NCBI GenBank assembly: GCA_003135495.1
Contig: PLBX01000232.1
Coordinates: 953 to 7,567 of the forward strand
Origin: Acidobacteriaceae bacterium
GTDB taxonomy: Bacteria > Acidobacteriota > Terriglobia > Terriglobales > Acidobacteriaceae
Reading direction: 5' to 3'
DNA: 6,615 bases
The notes below the pieces were generated by a model. It had not been told where the DNA came from. It did not search any database and was given only the letters and a program-made list of their open reading frames with translations. Made by a program: the position numbers and the translations under genes. This document shows positions 1-5,750 of the stretch, one piece after another (position 1 is the stretch's first letter; each line of letters opens with the position of its first letter).

Positions 1-272
1 AACACCATCGCCGGAATCGCGCCCACCCAATAAAAATGTGAAGTGGCGATGCCGTACTTGGCGCCGCTTGCGCCCATGCCAATCACCTCCTGGGCGCCAA
101 GGTTGGCGGAGAGAAAAGCCAAGCCCGTGATCCAGGCGGGAATTGAGCGGCCCGACAGAAAGAAGTCGGTGCTCGTCTTCATGTATTTTTTTAGGACAAC
201 TCCGATGCCAAGGACGAAGGCGAAGTAAACACCGATAACCGCGTAGTCGATCCAATGGGGATGTGGGCGCAA
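1..272 (-). CDS. Sodium:solute symporter (SSS family), N-terminal part, cut by window edge
   Basis: Inner-membrane transporter of the SSS/SLC5 type, expected to couple Na+ entry to uptake of an organic solute; the substrate cannot be told from this fragment. Ninety complete codons are visible and the C-terminal several hundred residues lie outside the window. The reading shows a short polar N-terminus (HPHWIDY), a hydrophobic helix at about residues 8-27, then the loop DFFLSGRSIPAW (36-47). That loop is typical of SSS proteins just before the second helix (about 47-65), which continues into LSANLGAQEVIGMGASGAKYG. The start is read as TTG at 272-270: an in-frame TGA lies seven codons upstream, no ATG or GTG lies between, and a GAGGCGG ribosome-binding site sits 8 nt before it. 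The next in-frame Met falls after the first helix and is unlikely. The gene is 220 bp downstream of the DUF885 gene on the same strand and probably has its own promoter. Family call is firm; substrate unknown. Confidence 0.88.
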   Translation of the reverse strand, partial: MRPHPHWIDYAVIGVYFAFVLGIGVVLKKYMKTSTDFFLSGRSIPAWITGLAFLSANLGAQEVIGMGASGAKYGIATSHFYWVGAIPAMV

Positions 273-280
273 TTTAACTA

Positions 281-287
281 CCGCCTC
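281..287 (-). promoter_or_regulatory. Ribosome-binding site supporting the TTG start of the symporter
   Basis: On the minus strand GAGGCGG lies 8 nt before the TTG codon at 272. It is the only Shine-Dalgarno-like stretch near the gene start. Together with the in-frame TGA just upstream, it is the reason for choosing TTG over an internal ATG. Confidence 0.5.
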
Positions 288-432
288 TTCTCAGCGCCCA
301 GTGAAAAAAGCGTCTGAATGTTCACTTACGGCCTCTGGCGAAAGCAACGCTGGTGTATGTATTACGTTTCGCGTGAGACGGTTCCGCTATCGCCGTTCTT
401 CGCTCGTAAGGACTGTTCTTGAACGCTCTCGT

Positions 433-462
433 GTTGTACAGGGCGCATAAACACGTTGTCAA
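433..462 (-). promoter_or_regulatory. Candidate sigma-70 promoter for the symporter gene
   Basis: Read on the minus strand, TTGACA (462-457, perfect -35) is followed after 18 nt by TACAAC (438-433, four of six matches to TATAAT). It lies in the gap after the DUF885 stop codon and would start transcription near 426, giving a leader of about 155 nt before the TTG start. No hairpin or recognisable riboswitch was seen in that leader. The assignment rests only on the hexamers. Confidence 0.35.
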
Positions 463-492
463 GAATGGCAGATTGTCGAGTTGGAATCGTCT

Positions 493-2346
493 TCAATGTT
501 CGAGCGTCTCAATCTTGCGAAGTTCGTCGTCCTCCCCCAGATATTCCCAGCGCTGAAGCGTAATCGGCACATTTCCATTCAGCCACAGGAAGTCATGAAA
601 CTTACGCAAACTGAACTTGTCGCCTTGTGCGAGCCGGGCGTCGGCGAGAAAATGCATGATCTGACTTTTTCCCACCTGATAGCTGATCGCTTGTCCGGGC
701 GTGGTGGCAAAGAGCGCGGCTTCCGCCTCGGCGGATTTCTTGTCCATAGGAACTTGTTGGGCAAGGTAGTCGGCAGCTTGGGACATCGTAAACATCCCGA
801 GCGCAAGTTTTACGTCCACCTCAACTCGCAGCGCACGCAAACGCATGAAGTTATAAATGATCTCGCGAGTTCGCGGCCGGTCGTCAAACAGACCCGCCTG
901 CAGCATCATCTCTTCGGCGTAGAATCCAATTCCTTCGTTGGCTCCAGAGTCGTAGTAGTGGCGGCGAATGCTATTGGGATGCGTCCACGATAAGCACATT
1001 TGAAAATAATGTCCGGGCACACCTTCGTGCACCATGTCAGGCCGCGGATCCTTGGCCGTGGCCAACCAGAAATATCCCAGCTTCGACGAGGGCGGGACGA
1101 CCCAACGCACGCCATTTTCCTTTAGCCTCGAAGGGCCCGTAAAGTCGTCAAGCTCTCCAAAATTTCCTAGGGCGTCGAGATAGTCTGGCATCGGCTGAAG
1201 TGTGTAATGGCCGATGTTGGCGGGAACGGTGAGAATTCCTTTTTCATCAAGAAATTTACGTATTTCGAGTTCTTTCTCTTTCGCTCCCTCGATCTCGTCT
1301 TCCAGGCTCGCGGCCAACTTGAGTTGAGGCAATCCCTGGTTGCGTCGTTCTTCGTATTGCTCGAATGCGACCGCGCGATCCAACTCCTGTCGGCTGAGAG
1401 CGAGCAGTTCTTCCGGCGTGTATGGAAGCAGCGCTACGTGGTGGAGGAAGAATTCGTACTTTTGCCGTCCTATCGCGGACTCTTCAGGCAGCGACTCGCG
1501 CCTCGACTCGAGTTGCGCCTGCAGCCATGCCCGAAATGATTCGAGGGCCACGATTGCCTTCTCGGTAGCCGATTCGAAGCGCGTTGCCAAGTTTTCGTCG
1601 GCACTAATTGCAGAGCCATTGTTGAGCATGGGAGCGTCGAGCATGGGAGCAACCTGGCGCTTCACGCGCTCCAGCTTTGGTCGAATCTGATCGAGTTCGG
1701 TGATCGCCAGCACCGCGAAGGGACGAACGGGATGAAGATTTGCCTTTCCGTCTTCGATGATCTTCGGAATCTGTTGCATGCGCTCGACGATATCGCGGCT
1801 GCGCGACGCGGTGAATGTAGGAGGCTCTACCAGAGACTCGAGCAAGGCGGTGAGAGTCTGATCGACATAGAACGTTGGGTCGCGCTGCCAGCGCGCATTC
1901 AGCTCTAGTTCCCAGCGAACACGCGCGAGCGCGGAACCCAGCAAGCGATCGTCGACCTGTTGGGCTACGTTCCAACCTTTCCTGTTCAGTTGCTTCCATC
2001 TTTGTTCGAAGGCTTGCAAGGTCTCTTTTTGCCGGACGATCGAAGCGGCTGACCAATCCCTGTTTCCGCTGGGATGATCGATGCGCGGAATGTCGTCCTG
2101 CGAAAAGGGCTGGTAACGAGAACGCCATTGCCAGAAGTCGTTGGACAATGACGCGAGGGACGACGAATCCTCCGAAATGGACGGAGATGACTTTTCGTTA
2201 TTCCTCGGCAGAAACGTGGGACAGAAGAGAGAACAAACGAAAAGTAGTGCGGTGACTGCGGATCGTGTCGAGTATCTGCGTAAAAGACGGCGCGTTTTCA
2301 TCTGTGGCATCTTAAACCACTTTCGCACCAACTCATTTTTCGCCAT
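493..2346 (-). CDS. DUF885 family predicted metallopeptidase-like protein, exported or membrane-anchored
   Basis: About 617 residues, a normal length for DUF885 (PF05960) proteins, which are predicted zinc-dependent hydrolases of unproven substrate. From the ATG at 2346, the N-terminus is very basic (KTRRLLRRYSTRS). A hydrophobic stretch at about 30-47 follows, then a Ser-rich linker, so export or a single membrane anchor is expected. Family hallmarks are all present: HEGVPGHYFQ (440-449), with the two histidines as likely metal ligands; NEGIGFYAEE (470-479), supplying a candidate third ligand or catalytic acid; and the C-terminal PGQAISYQVGK (550-560). The reading frame is intact to TGA at 495-493. 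The start is uncertain. TTG (2349), ATG (2346), ATG (2310) and ATG (2301) are in frame and none has a clear Shine-Dalgarno; the 2301 start would give the most ordinary signal peptide. The upstream terminator suggests separate transcription from the 2446-3390 gene. The substrate cannot be inferred from the neighbours. Confidence 0.9.
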   Translation of the reverse strand: MAKNELVRKWFKMPQMKTRRLLRRYSTRSAVTALLFVCSLFCPTFLPRNNEKSSPSISEDSSSLASLSNDFWQWRSRYQPFSQDDIPRIDHPSGNRDWSAASIVRQKETLQAFEQRWKQLNRKGWNVAQQVDDRLLGSALARVRWELELNARWQRDPTFYVDQTLTALLESLVEPPTFTASRSRDIVERMQQIPKIIEDGKANLHPVRPFAVLAITELDQIRPKLERVKRQVAPMLDAPMLNNGSAISADENLATRFESATEKAIVALESFRAWLQAQLESRRESLPEESAIGRQKYEFFLHHVALLPYTPEELLALSRQELDRAVAFEQYEERRNQGLPQLKLAASLEDEIEGAKEKELEIRKFLDEKGILTVPANIGHYTLQPMPDYLDALGNFGELDDFTGPSRLKENGVRWVVPPSSKLGYFWLATAKDPRPDMVHEGVPGHYFQMCLSWTHPNSIRRHYYDSGANEGIGFYAEEMMLQAGLFDDRPRTREIIYNFMRLRALRVEVDVKLALGMFTMSQAADYLAQQVPMDKKSAEAEAALFATTPGQAISYQVGKSQIMHFLADARLAQGDKFSLRKFHDFLWLNGNVPITLQRWEYLGEDDELRKIETLEH

Positions 2347-2362
2347 CAACTAAATACTCGTT

Positions 2363-2368
2363 CTTATA
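2363..2368 (-). promoter_or_regulatory. Possible -10 element of the DUF885 gene inside the terminator T-tract
   Basis: On the minus strand the T-run of the upstream terminator ends in TATAAG (2368-2363), four to five matches to a -10 box. Initiation would fall near 2356, only about 10 nt before the ATG at 2346 but about 55 nt before the ATG at 2301. No good -35 hexamer is seen 16-18 nt upstream, because that space is the terminator stem. Weak, and offered mainly because the transcript needs a start between terminator and gene. Confidence 0.2.
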
Positions 2369-2400
2369 AAAAAGTCCCGGAGAATATCCGGGACTTTTTT
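2368..2400 (-). terminator. Strong Rho-independent terminator, symmetrical (potentially bidirectional)
   Basis: A perfect inverted repeat, GTCCCGG (2374-2380) and CCGGGAC (2388-2394) with a 7-nt loop, is flanked by six A on the left and six T on the right, so the paired region can extend to 13 bp. On the minus strand it lies about 46 nt past the stop of the 2446-3390 gene and ends that transcript. It sits only about 20 nt before the DUF885 start codon. The sequence would work equally on the plus strand, although no plus-strand gene ends here. Confidence 0.9.
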
Positions 2401-2445
2401 GTCGTTGCGATTTGCTTCTTAGCCTTTGCGTCTTGCCCAAGTGCG

Positions 2446-3390
2446 TCAGTGTGAAACGGCGGCGAAAAGTGGCGAATGCATTAGAGACTGAAACTTCTGG
2501 TCGTCACTCTTGAAATGCAGTTGCAGGTTCGCACTGTCGGAATCGACGGTTGTCGCATCGAGAGCGGTTTTTTCGATCGGGGTGGCGTTCAGCTTTTTGT
2601 ACAGCATTCCGGCCTTGACGATTGTGGCCAGCGTCGCGGCAGTCATGGAATCGGCGGTGAGAACGCTTAGATTGAAATTCACTCCGCTTTGAAAATTCAT
2701 GGTGTAGCGCGACGCGAGAATTCGTTTCTTCAGGCTTTCATAATCGCCAATCTTCGCGGCATCGCCCAGCGCTGAATACATCATGGCCTGCGTTCCCTGC
2801 TGGTCGAGAATGCTCCACACCGCAGCGCCGTCGACGGCAGCCATCTGGTCCGCCATCTGCGGATTGGAATCAAGCGAAGGGCGCTTGCCATCGCGAGTAT
2901 CCATCGCACTGCGCAAAGACGCGGGCGTGCCGAAGGCCAGCGTGTTGTCATCGAGGAAGGTCATCACCAAACCATTGTCCATGGGATAAACTTCGCTGGT
3001 TCCGTACTTCGCCGGCGTAATTTTCTTCACTTTGAACTTCTTCAACACGGCCTTGGCGGAAAACGATCCCTGAGCGATGCCGATGGTCTGAATGCCTTTT
3101 TTATCGGTGCGGAAAGAAGCGAAGTTGAGCTGGTCGACATCGTGCTCGGAGTCGATTCCAACGCCCTTCAGAGCAGTTTCCAGCTCTTTCAGGTTGTCGG
3201 GCAAAACCTGCTGTTTGAGGGCCTGCGCGGTGGGTGAGTCCTTGAGGGCGCGGTAGTCGACGCCGATAAGCTGCTGAATCTCAGAAGGCACCATCGAGCG
3301 CGCCGAGGACGCGATGGGCATGGCAAAGCCGGCGGTTGCGCACAGAGCGATTGCGCACAGAACGCACAGCGCAAAAAACAGTTTCTTCAT
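2446..3390 (-). CDS. Secreted protein of unknown function (314 aa)
   Basis: I do not recognise a named family with confidence. The N-terminus is a clear Sec signal peptide: MKK, a hydrophobic core rich in Leu/Ala/Cys to about residue 20, and likely cleavage after GFA at 23. The mature part is soluble, with no further membrane helix. It begins with VPSEIQQLIGVDYRALKDSP (34-53), continues through a region naming a 'GIDSEHDVDQL' segment (78-88), then VMTFLDDNTLAFGTPASLRS (142-161). This layout resembles acidobacterial secreted proteins, some annotated near DUF3352, that begin 'lPads..ivgvDv..l..Sp', but that is a recollection and not a search result. No catalytic motif stands out. The start is well supported: GAGGA lies 8 nt before the ATG. 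A symmetrical terminator follows the stop, and more than 600 bp without a gene precedes it, so it is probably monocistronic. Confidence 0.85.
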   Translation of the reverse strand: MKKLFFALCVLCAIALCATAGFAMPIASSARSMVPSEIQQLIGVDYRALKDSPTAQALKQQVLPDNLKELETALKGVGIDSEHDVDQLNFASFRTDKKGIQTIGIAQGSFSAKAVLKKFKVKKITPAKYGTSEVYPMDNGLVMTFLDDNTLAFGTPASLRSAMDTRDGKRPSLDSNPQMADQMAAVDGAAVWSILDQQGTQAMMYSALGDAAKIGDYESLKKRILASRYTMNFQSGVNFNLSVLTADSMTAATLATIVKAGMLYKKLNATPIEKTALDATTVDSDSANLQLHFKSDDQKFQSLMHSPLFAAVSH

Positions 3391-3398
3391 AAGGGGAT

Positions 3399-3425
3399 TC
3401 CTCGAAAAAGGTTCTTACAATTTTA
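3399..3425 (-). promoter_or_regulatory. RBS and candidate -10 box of the 2446-3390 gene
   Basis: On the minus strand GAGGA (3403-3399) lies 8 nt before the ATG at 3390, a good ribosome-binding site that fixes the start. Further upstream TAAAAT (3425-3420) matches five of six -10 positions and would give a leader of about 22 nt. The best -35 is only TGTAAA (3 of 6) at 16 nt spacing, so the promoter part is tentative while the RBS is solid. Confidence 0.45.
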
Positions 3426-3667
3426 GATGCAAACTGCGCTCTTTACACTGCCCTGTTTAACGGTGATGAACCTATTTTAGCTCCTGACGGGTTTTGGCGT
3501 CGTAAACCAAGGGGAATTGGCCCGTTATGTTCTTGGAACGACTGCCTTGCTGGAACTTGCGCGGGACGAAGGAAGGCATTGCGTTTGAGAAACATCGTTT
3601 CAGGTATTCCGAACTCGCGATTGTTTTTTGGGCGGCTAATAGCATGTTTTGAAAAGGGCGCGGCTTC
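3426..3667. other. Intergenic stretch without a supported gene
   Basis: The only open frame here (3472-3669, minus, 65 codons) begins with GTG, has no Shine-Dalgarno and no recognisable protein character, and starts inside the terminal repeat of the neighbouring element, so it is not called. The right end (about 3647-3666, GAAAAGGGCGCGGCTT on the plus strand) resembles the border of acidobacterial interspersed repeats whose ends read 'aagccgYgccctttcaaa' on the other strand. It may be a decayed piece of such a repeat. No terminator or RNA gene was seen. Confidence 0.4.
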
Positions 3668-3809
3668 ACAGGCTGCGGAAAAAGTCAGTTGGTCGAAGAA
3701 AAACGACGACGAGGGCTGAAGCCCAGATTGAGTTTCAACGGCTTACGCGGCCCTAAAGGGCCGCTCTTCCACCGTGGCGCCGACAAATCCGAGTTTTTCC
3801 GCAAACTGT
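3668..3809. repeat. 142-bp REP/MITE-like element: terminal inverted repeats with two internal hairpins
   Basis: The ends are 19-bp imperfect inverted repeats: ACAGGCTGCGGAAAAAGTC at 3668-3686 and GAGTTTTTCCGCAAACTGT at 3791-3809, agreeing at 16 of 19 positions when one is reversed and complemented. Inside are two compact hairpins: GGGCT-GA-AGCCC (3713-3724) and the perfect GCGGCCCT-AA-AGGGCCGC (3747-3764). The 'GGGCTGAAGCCC' plus second GC-rich hairpin arrangement matches, from memory, abundant short interspersed repeats of Acidobacteria. These resemble REP elements mobilised by REP-associated tyrosine (IS200-like) transposases. No transposase is encoded, so if mobile it would be non-autonomous. 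No target-site duplication was recognised. Confidence 0.65.
3747..3764. repeat. Perfect GC-rich hairpin inside the interspersed element
   Basis: Eight-base arms GCGGCCCT and AGGGCCGC are separated by AA. There is no following T-run on either strand, so it is not an intrinsic terminator. It is better read as the recognition or folding hairpin of the repeat element. Confidence 0.7.
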
Positions 3810-3923
3810 TCAGTCGCGCCGCGCACCGCCCAAGAAACTAGACCTTCGGCAGCCGGAGAGAGACGCGTTCCAACAACGGGGTTCAGCGGAACGTCACGAA
3901 CCAACTGTCGCGGCAGCATCGCG

Positions 3924-3958
3924 TCCCACTCTTGCGCAAAAAACGCGCAAGGATGGGG
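3924..3958. repeat. Long hairpin, probable second interspersed repeat family
   Basis: Arms of 14 nt (TCCCACTCTTGCGC at 3924-3937 and GCGCAAGGATGGGG at 3945-3958) pair with one mismatch and two G-T pairs around the loop AAAAAAC. The sequence around it (TCCCACTCTTGCGC, A-rich loop, GGATGGGGCACC) closely resembles, from memory, a hairpin repeat scattered in acidobacterial intergenic regions. It lies 66 nt past the ftcD stop codon on the minus strand. It lacks a downstream T-run, so any role in ending the ftcD transcript would be through structure alone. Confidence 0.55.
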
Positions 3959-4032
3959 CACCTTCGATTAATGATGGTTCAGGAAAACCTGTTACGGAGC
4001 GTCAAGCTTCCGCCCTCGAGAAGGGGTAAAGT

Positions 4033-5523
4033 TCAAACGCGCAGAGCGGCGGCGCGGGTGCGGGTCTCGTTTACGAATGGTGTGTCGTTGGGTGAGTCTT
4101 TTGTTAGGGAATCGAGATTGATCTCCACATTTGCCAGGGCGCCTTCGAGAGCGGCTTTTGCTAATGCGATTGCGGTTATCAGATCGGACTTCATGTTTGG
4201 ATTGGTAATTGGTTTTAGATCAATGGCCAACTTCGCTACTTCCACAGCCCTTTCGGCTACTCCTAATGGGACGCTGGTCGCCTGCTTCAAAGCGGCGCTG
4301 ATGGCGGCGTTGCCATCGTTTGATTCTTTCGCGGACTTATAAGCTTTCATGACTACGTTGTAGGATTCGGCGTCGGCATCGATGGCGGATTTTAGTTCTT
4401 CGCGCAGTTGGGCGAGGCGCGCGATGGCTTCGCTGAGTTGGCTTTCGTATTGCAAATAGGCTTTTTTGCCGCGCGACATGGATGCCACCATGGTGGCTAA
4501 ACCCGCGGCCATAGCTCCGCTGGCGGCAGCGGCGCTGCCTCCGCCGGGAGTGGCGGTGGGAGCGGCTAGTTGTTCGATGAAGGGTTCGACTCCGGCGCGC
4601 AGGCCGCCGACCGCCATCTTTCCGGTCATCACTGCGGTCAGGCGATTTTCGAGAATCAGCGACGAGTCGAAATTTTCTACTTGTAGAAACCACTCGGCGG
4701 CTTGCTCCAGTGCTTTCTTCGGAATCAGTCCCACGATTTCGCTGGAGACTGGGATGACGCCGTAGCGCGCGGCTTCGCGCTTTACGAATTCGAAGACGCG
4801 ATGAACCGGCGTCTGCTCGAAGTCGGTTAAGTTCATAGAGACTTGCGCCATGCCGCGTACCAGAAATCCTGCTCCCTTGACGAAACGCAGGCCACCACTC
4901 GAATAGCGAACCGCTTTCGCAATTTTTTTCGCGATGTCGACGTCGGGAGTATTGAGAAAAACGTTGTAGGCGATGAGCGCTTTGCGGGCTCCGACGACGG
5001 TTGCTCCGGCGGTGGGATGGACACAGCATTCGCCGAAATCAGGTTTGCGCGCGGGGTTGGTGGCGATATCGGCGCGGATGCCTTCAAACTGGCCGCGGCG
5101 AATGTTCTCAAGATTCTGGCGTTCGGGTGTGGTGGCGGCGGCCTCGTAGAGATAAACAGGAATCTTGAAACGTTTCGAAATTTCGGCGGCAACGTGGCGC
5201 GCCATGGCGACACAATCTTCCAGGGTGACGCCGTCAATCGGGATGAAGGGCACAACATCGGCGGCGCCCATGCGCGGGTGTGCGCCCTGATGCTTGGTGA
5301 GGTCGATTAATTCCGACGCCTTGCCGACGCCGCGGATGGCGGCCTCCTGAATGGCGTCGCGCTCGCCGACCAGGGTGATGACGCAGCGGTTGTGATCGGA
5401 ATCCATTTCGCGATCGAGGAGGTAGACTCCGGGGACCTTCATGGCTTGGATGATGGCGTCGACTTTTACGGGGTCGCGGCCTTCCGAAAAATTGGGGACG
5501 CATTCGACTAGAGTGCTGGGCAT
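4033..5523 (-). CDS. ftcD: Bifunctional glutamate formimidoyltransferase / formimidotetrahydrofolate cyclodeaminase
   Basis: Cytoplasmic folate enzyme. The first domain moves the formimino group from N-formimino-L-glutamate to tetrahydrofolate; the second removes ammonia to give 5,10-methenyl-THF. It links histidine degradation to the one-carbon pool. At 496 residues it is a full fusion of both domains. N-terminal domain: CVPNFSEGRD (8-17), DSDHNRCVIT (41-50), and AHPRMGAADVVPFIP (81-95), whose His82 matches the catalytic His82 known from mammalian FTCD. The transferase part runs to about residue 300. Cyclodeaminase domain: TPGGGSAAAASGAMA (325-339), DADAESYNVVMKAYK (382-396) and NPNMKSDLITA (441-451), all typical of that family. 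The start is the ATG at 5523, which begins the conserved 'STLVECVPNFSEGR'. In-frame codons upstream to 5634 read through repeat-like DNA and have no homology. The start has no Shine-Dalgarno. No hut gene is nearby. Confidence 0.95.
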   Translation of the reverse strand: MPSTLVECVPNFSEGRDPVKVDAIIQAMKVPGVYLLDREMDSDHNRCVITLVGERDAIQEAAIRGVGKASELIDLTKHQGAHPRMGAADVVPFIPIDGVTLEDCVAMARHVAAEISKRFKIPVYLYEAAATTPERQNLENIRRGQFEGIRADIATNPARKPDFGECCVHPTAGATVVGARKALIAYNVFLNTPDVDIAKKIAKAVRYSSGGLRFVKGAGFLVRGMAQVSMNLTDFEQTPVHRVFEFVKREAARYGVIPVSSEIVGLIPKKALEQAAEWFLQVENFDSSLILENRLTAVMTGKMAVGGLRAGVEPFIEQLAAPTATPGGGSAAAASGAMAAGLATMVASMSRGKKAYLQYESQLSEAIARLAQLREELKSAIDADAESYNVVMKAYKSAKESNDGNAAISAALKQATSVPLGVAERAVEVAKLAIDLKPITNPNMKSDLITAIALAKAALEGALANVEINLDSLTKDSPNDTPFVNETRTRAAALRV

Positions 5524-5551
5524 GGGATGAAGGATAATGGGCAGCGGATGA

Positions 5552-5604
5552 GTGAGGCAACTGCGGGGCCTCACCACAGGGGACACGGGGAAAGGCCACA
5601 GGGG
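5552..5604. repeat. Hairpin plus 'CCACAGGGGACACGGGG' interspersed repeat upstream of ftcD
   Basis: A 7-bp inverted repeat (GTGAGGC at 5552-5558, GCCTCAC at 5568-5574, 9-nt loop) runs straight into CACCACAGGGGACACGGGGA and a second CCACAGGGG (about 5572-5604). Such purine-rich 'ACCACxxxGGACACxxxGG' strings are, from memory, common low-complexity intergenic repeats in Acidobacteria and other environmental bacteria. It occupies the 5' leader of ftcD and continues into an apparent in-frame extension of that gene, which supports ATG 5523 as the true start. Confidence 0.45.
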
Positions 5605-5657
5605 AAGAACCTTTACTCCGTCGGCTGGGGACATATTGACGCCGCGGAAAATCGATT

Positions 5658-5688
5658 ACCACTAAGGACACAAAGGTTCACGAAGGAG
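5658..5688. repeat. Second copy of the 'ACCAC..GGACAC..GG' repeat
   Basis: ACCACTAAGGACACAAAGG followed by TTCACGAAGGAG repeats the pattern of the 5572-5604 unit with substitutions (ACCACAGGGGACACGGGG). It lies in the same orientation about 85 bp away. The periodic CAC/AGG spacing is shared. No coding frame or hairpin accounts for it. Confidence 0.45.
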
Positions 5689-5702
5689 ATCGTCGCTCCG
5701 GG

Positions 5703-5750
5703 CTTTTTCCTTTAGAGTTTTTCTCTTGGATTTTTCTCTTTGGATTTTCT
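5703..5750. repeat. Pyrimidine-rich tandem repeat (13-14 bp unit, about 3.5 copies)
   Basis: Two close copies, TTTTTCTCTTGGA (5718-5730) and TTTTTCTCTTTGGA (5731-5744), are followed by a partial TTTTCT and preceded by a degenerate copy (5704-5717). The plus strand is almost all pyrimidine with GGA interruptions. It lies between the divergent starts of ftcD and the transglutaminase-like gene. No hairpin is associated, so it is not an intrinsic terminator. Confidence 0.55.

Noticed and set aside
481..993. 170-codon plus-strand frame opposite the DUF885 gene
   Set aside because: It is antisense to a family-supported gene, starts from a non-ATG codon without a ribosome-binding site, and has no recognisable protein character.
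1604..2128. 174-codon minus-strand frame inside the DUF885 gene
   Set aside because: It is an overlapping alternate frame with Arg/Ser-rich composition typical of a frame shadow.
3472..3669. 65-codon minus-strand frame left of the interspersed element
   Set aside because: GTG start lies in the repeat arm, there is no Shine-Dalgarno, and no family likeness; repeat-derived DNA is the simpler reading.
3743..3971. Two overlapping small frames (3743-3961 minus, 3774-3971 plus)
   Set aside because: Both run across the inverted-repeat element and the 3924-3958 hairpin; open frames on both strands of repeat DNA are not evidence of coding.
3968..4032. Intrinsic terminator directly after ftcD
   Set aside because: Only short stems such as CAGG-TTTT-CCTG are present and none is followed by a T-run on the minus strand.
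4337..5029. 230-codon minus-strand frame inside ftcD
   Set aside because: Very Arg/Ser-rich alternate frame of ftcD; the ftcD frame carries the conserved motifs.
5524..5634. 37-codon N-terminal extension of FtcD
   Set aside because: It translates the CACAGGGG-type repeat and hairpin, has no family likeness, and the conserved protein begins right at ATG 5523.
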